Part shown: in pieces, positions 6,960 to 8,102 of the stretch | Position numbering within the stretch: the stretch's first letter is position 1 | How the letters are laid out: each line of letters starts with the position of its first letter | Source of the DNA: an uncultured Bdellovibrio sp. | Lineage (GTDB): Bacteria > Bdellovibrionota > Bdellovibrionia > Bdellovibrionales > Bdellovibrionaceae | Assembly: GCA_946480995.1 (NCBI GenBank) | Contig: CAMLMF010000097.1 | Coordinates: forward strand, 1 to 8,102 | Direction of reading: 5' to 3' | DNA length: 8,102 nt | Notes under the pieces: model-generated | What the model saw: the letters and a program-made list of their open reading frames with translations, nothing else | Databases searched by the model: none | What the model was told of the DNA's origin: nothing | Translations under genes and position numbers: made by a program

Positions 6960-6977
6960 CTCAGCCGCGTTGCTGAG
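6960..6977 (+). other. Hairpin in the murA 3' untranslated region
   Basis: CTCAGC (6960-6965) pairs with GCTGAG (6972-6977) around CGCGTT. No T-run follows, so it is not a terminator by itself. It lies 24 nt upstream of the murA terminator and may protect the 3' end. Confidence 0.35.
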
Positions 6978-7000
6978 TCCTCTGCTTGTAATTATAAATG

Positions 7001-7031
7001 AAGGTCTTCGTAAGAAGGCCTTTTGTTTTTT
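7001..7031 (+). terminator. Intrinsic terminator of the prfA-prmC-murA run
   Basis: AAGGTCTTC (7001-7009) pairs with GAAGGCCTT (7014-7022), nine pairs with one T-G, around a GTAA loop of GNRA type. It is followed by TTTTGTTTTTT (7021-7031). Confidence 0.88.
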
Positions 7032-7040
7032 GTGGTGTTT

Positions 7041-7086
7041 TAAAAAAGAAAAAGGCCAGCAAGGAGGGGATCCGCTGACCTTTTTT
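7041..7086 (-). terminator. Second hairpin terminator, functional on the minus strand and perhaps both
   Basis: The AAAAAGG...CAGC arm (7049-7060) pairs with the GCTG...CCTTTTT arm (7074-7085), with one C/A mismatch and a 13-nt loop containing GGAGGGGAT. On the minus strand the stem is followed by TTTTTCTTTTTT; on the plus strand by TTTTTT (7081-7086). It lies between murA and the convergent gene at 7153-7548. Confidence 0.6.
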
Positions 7087-7090
7087 AGGA

Positions 7091-7135
7091 AAATAAAAAA
7101 ATAGTCTCAGCCCGCGGAGGGGATGGGGCTGAGAC
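7091..7135 (-). terminator. Strong terminator hairpin of the 7548-7153 gene
   Basis: GTCTCAGCCC (7104-7113) and GGGCTGAGAC (7126-7135) form a perfect 10-bp stem with a 12-nt loop, GCGGAGGGGATG on the plus strand. On the minus strand the stem is followed by a T-rich run (7103-7091). It lies 17 nt past the stop codon of the minus-strand gene. Confidence 0.75.
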
Positions 7136-7152
7136 CCAATGATACTAGGTTA

Positions 7153-7548
7153 TTAGTTAACCTCGCTGATACCGAACACAAAGAAGACGACCGTTTTGTT
7201 CCCAGAACCAACACTAGGGAGGGGGTCCACAGTGTCGAGTTCAAAATTGGGAGCAAGTTGATGTTCAAGCTCAATACCGCTAATCATAACTTTAGAACCA
7301 ATAAAATTTGTAAGATCAATTTGTGACTTCAATACGAAGAATGTTTGCTGATTTTCAAGCGCTAAAACTAGCGATCCATCAGCTAAAGCCACAACATCAC
7401 CTACGTGAGTTTTGAAGTTGTAATTTTGGATTTCAGAAGTTCCGAAGTCTTCTCCGCGTGCAGTGTTTGGAAGAACTCCAGCGCGGGCTACTGCCGAAAT
7501 CGCTAGAACTACCAAGATGTATACTGCTATCAATGCGTTTTTGATCAC
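7153..7548 (-). CDS. Small exported protein of unknown function, possibly a beta-barrel/OB-like fold
   Basis: No family is recognised with certainty. The start is GTG, supported by GGGGAG on the minus strand (7558-7563) with a 9-nt gap. The 131-aa product has a Sec signal peptide: K3, a hydrophobic core at 5-20, and likely cleavage after ARA at 23. The mature part is about 108 aa with no cysteine. It contains VGDVVALADGSLVLALENQQTFFVL (49-73), then IDLTNFIGSKVMISGIELEH (77-96). This strand-turn-strand pattern with a late G-x-x-V-x-x-S-G resembles small OB-fold periplasmic proteins; the resemblance is inferred from pattern alone. A near-consensus sigma-54 promoter (7590-7605) lies about 31 nt (predicted leader) upstream of the start codon, and two hairpin terminators follow. 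Signal peptide, ribosome site, promoter and terminator all agree that this gene is real. Confidence 0.85.
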   Translation of the reverse strand: MIKNALIAVYILVVLAISAVARAGVLPNTARGEDFGTSEIQNYNFKTHVGDVVALADGSLVLALENQQTFFVLKSQIDLTNFIGSKVMISGIELEHQLAPNFELDTVDPLPSVGSGNKTVVFFVFGISEVN

Positions 7549-7589
7549 TTAAGATTTCTCCCCAAATACAACTAACACTAATTACCTAA

Positions 7590-7605
7590 AGCAAAGCGTG
7601 TGCCA
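7590..7605 (-). promoter_or_regulatory. Sigma-54 (RpoN) promoter, -24/-12 type
   Basis: The minus strand reads TGGCAC-ACGCT-TTGCT, matching the consensus TGGCAC-N5-TTGCW with the essential GG and GC separated by exactly 10 nt. Initiation is predicted near 7579, giving a leader of about 31 nt with a ribosome site before the GTG at 7548. Sigma-54 promoters need an enhancer-binding ATPase, so the exported protein is probably induced by a specific signal. Confidence 0.8.
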
Positions 7606-7674
7606 GATTGAGACAGTCTGTATTGCCTCTGTATTCGACTTGAGGTCCGCTATACGCCTCCTCGTACTCAATTC

Positions 7675-7723
7675 GGAACTAAAGGGTAATTCCATAATGG
7701 AACAGGGGTTCTGTTTTGGAACT
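7675..7723 (-). promoter_or_regulatory. Candidate enhancer (activator binding) sites upstream of the sigma-54 promoter
   Basis: On the plus strand GGAACT (7675), GGAACA (7699) and GGAACT (7718) recur. TTCCATAATGGAA (7690-7702) is a perfect 6-1-6 palindrome. AACAG-GGGTT-CTGTT (7701-7715) is a second dyad. The cluster lies at about -96 to -144 from the predicted start, the usual distance for sigma-54 activators. It could instead serve the divergent gene at 7832. Confidence 0.5.
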
Positions 7724-7831
7724 ACTTTTTAAGCACTTTTCATCCGACAAGCTTGACCAAAGCACAGACCTTTTCGTGGAAGCCGCAGCAACATACCCCG
7801 CGCCAAAAAAGCTCAGTATTATTAAGTGTCT

Positions 7832-8102
7832 ATGTCACGTATACAAGTCACCTGGGTCGTAAAAACAGTAAGTGGGCAAGTCAAAGGCCCCTATTCTACT
7901 GAAGCCATTCTTCGCATGATTGGTGAGGGTGTCTTTTCGGGTCAAGAGATGATCTCAAAACTTCCCGACGGACAGTGGACGCAAATTTCTAAAGAGGCCG
8001 CCTTTTACGATAAACTTTTGGAAGCCTTAGAAGACGTCGTGAAGGTCGACCCAAAAAAAGCGCAGAAGATGGAAGCTGAAACAGTGATCATGCGCATTCC
8101 TC
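7832..8102 (+). CDS. GYF_2-like domain protein, partial at the window edge
   Basis: The reading frame runs open for 90 codons from ATG 7832 to the window end, so the 3' part is missing. Residues about 6-60 resemble the GYF_2 (DUF4339) domain, a small fold usually found at the N-terminus of bacterial multidomain proteins. Visible features are a W8 start strand, GPYSTEAILRMIGEGVFSG (19-37), and a late DGQWTQI with W49. A helical charged segment (KLLEALEDVVKVDPKKAQKMEAE, 61-83) follows. The in-frame TAA at 7823 limits the start to ATG 7832 or GTG 7826; neither has a recognisable Shine-Dalgarno. No signal peptide is seen. The role of the full protein is unknown. It is transcribed divergently from the sigma-54-controlled gene and may share its regulatory region. 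Confidence 0.75.
   Translation, partial: MSRIQVTWVVKTVSGQVKGPYSTEAILRMIGEGVFSGQEMISKLPDGQWTQISKEAAFYDKLLEALEDVVKVDPKKAQKMEAETVIMRIP

Larger units (their letters stand above)
7549..7831. other. Divergent regulatory region without genes
   Basis: This 283-nt stretch separates the minus-strand exported-protein gene from the plus-strand gene at 7832. It holds the sigma-54 promoter and the GGAAC/palindrome cluster. A TATTAT box (7817-7822) also lies close to the 7832 start. I see no RNA gene or plausible small reading frame in it. Confidence 0.6.

Noticed and set aside
7123..7326. Plus-strand frame of 67 codons
   Set aside because: It begins inside the terminator hairpin loop (whose GGAGG only mimics a ribosome site) and is antisense to the signal-peptide gene.
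7690..7716. A plus-strand sigma-54 promoter at TGGAACAGGGGTTCTG
   Set aside because: The essential GC of the -12 element is missing (CT instead), so only the minus-strand site was accepted.
7753..7758. TTGACC as a -35 box for the 7832 gene
   Set aside because: No acceptable -10 lies 15-19 bp downstream, and the distance to the start is large.
1..8102. CRISPR array, tRNA, rRNA, riboswitch (including c-di-GMP type), insertion sequence or defence island
   Set aside because: No repeat-spacer pattern, cloverleaf, conserved riboswitch core, transposase or known defence gene could be found on either strand.

Overview
The window looks like a chromosomal housekeeping region from a Bdellovibrio-like predatory bacterium (Bdellovibrionota) or a near relative. 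This rests on protein character and gene order: a long-tailed Rho, a cysteine-poor type B L31, the prfA-prmC-murA run, and small exported proteins of no recognised family. No species can be proved from sequence alone. I see no tRNA, rRNA, CRISPR array, insertion sequence, phage gene or defence system.

Layout from left to right. A TTG-started rho (32-1783) ends at an intrinsic terminator that probably works in both directions. Two genes on the minus strand follow: a small secreted protein (1875-2261) and a DUF2461 protein (2370-3077). The plus strand then carries rpmE2 (L31 type B), prfA (release factor 1), prmC (methyltransferase for release factors) and murA (first committed step of peptidoglycan synthesis), spanning 3271-6941. 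An intrinsic terminator lies between rpmE2 and prfA, and prmC overlaps murA by 8 nt. After murA come a terminator and two hairpins with matching loops. Next is a minus-strand gene for a small exported protein (7153-7548). The window ends inside a plus-strand gene whose product starts with a GYF_2-like domain (7832 onward).

The genes connect as follows. Rho ends transcription, L31 is part of the large ribosomal subunit, and RF1 terminates translation at UAA and UAG. PrmC methylates the glutamine of the RF1 GGQ motif, and MurA feeds cell wall synthesis. rho, rpmE, prfA, prmC and murA are neighbours in many bacteria; here two opposite-strand genes separate rho from the rest.

The coding content is mostly ordinary. 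The unusual signals are regulatory. (1) A 20-bp hairpin encloses the Shine-Dalgarno and start codon of the secreted-protein gene at 2261. (2) A near-consensus sigma-54 promoter sits before the 7548 gene, with a palindrome and repeated GGAAC boxes at enhancer distance. (3) Two adjacent hairpins at 7049-7135 share the loop GGAGGGGAT, which reads ATCCCCTCC on the other strand. (4) Rho carries a Q-rich, then N/D/R/G-rich disordered N-terminal tail of about 155 residues.
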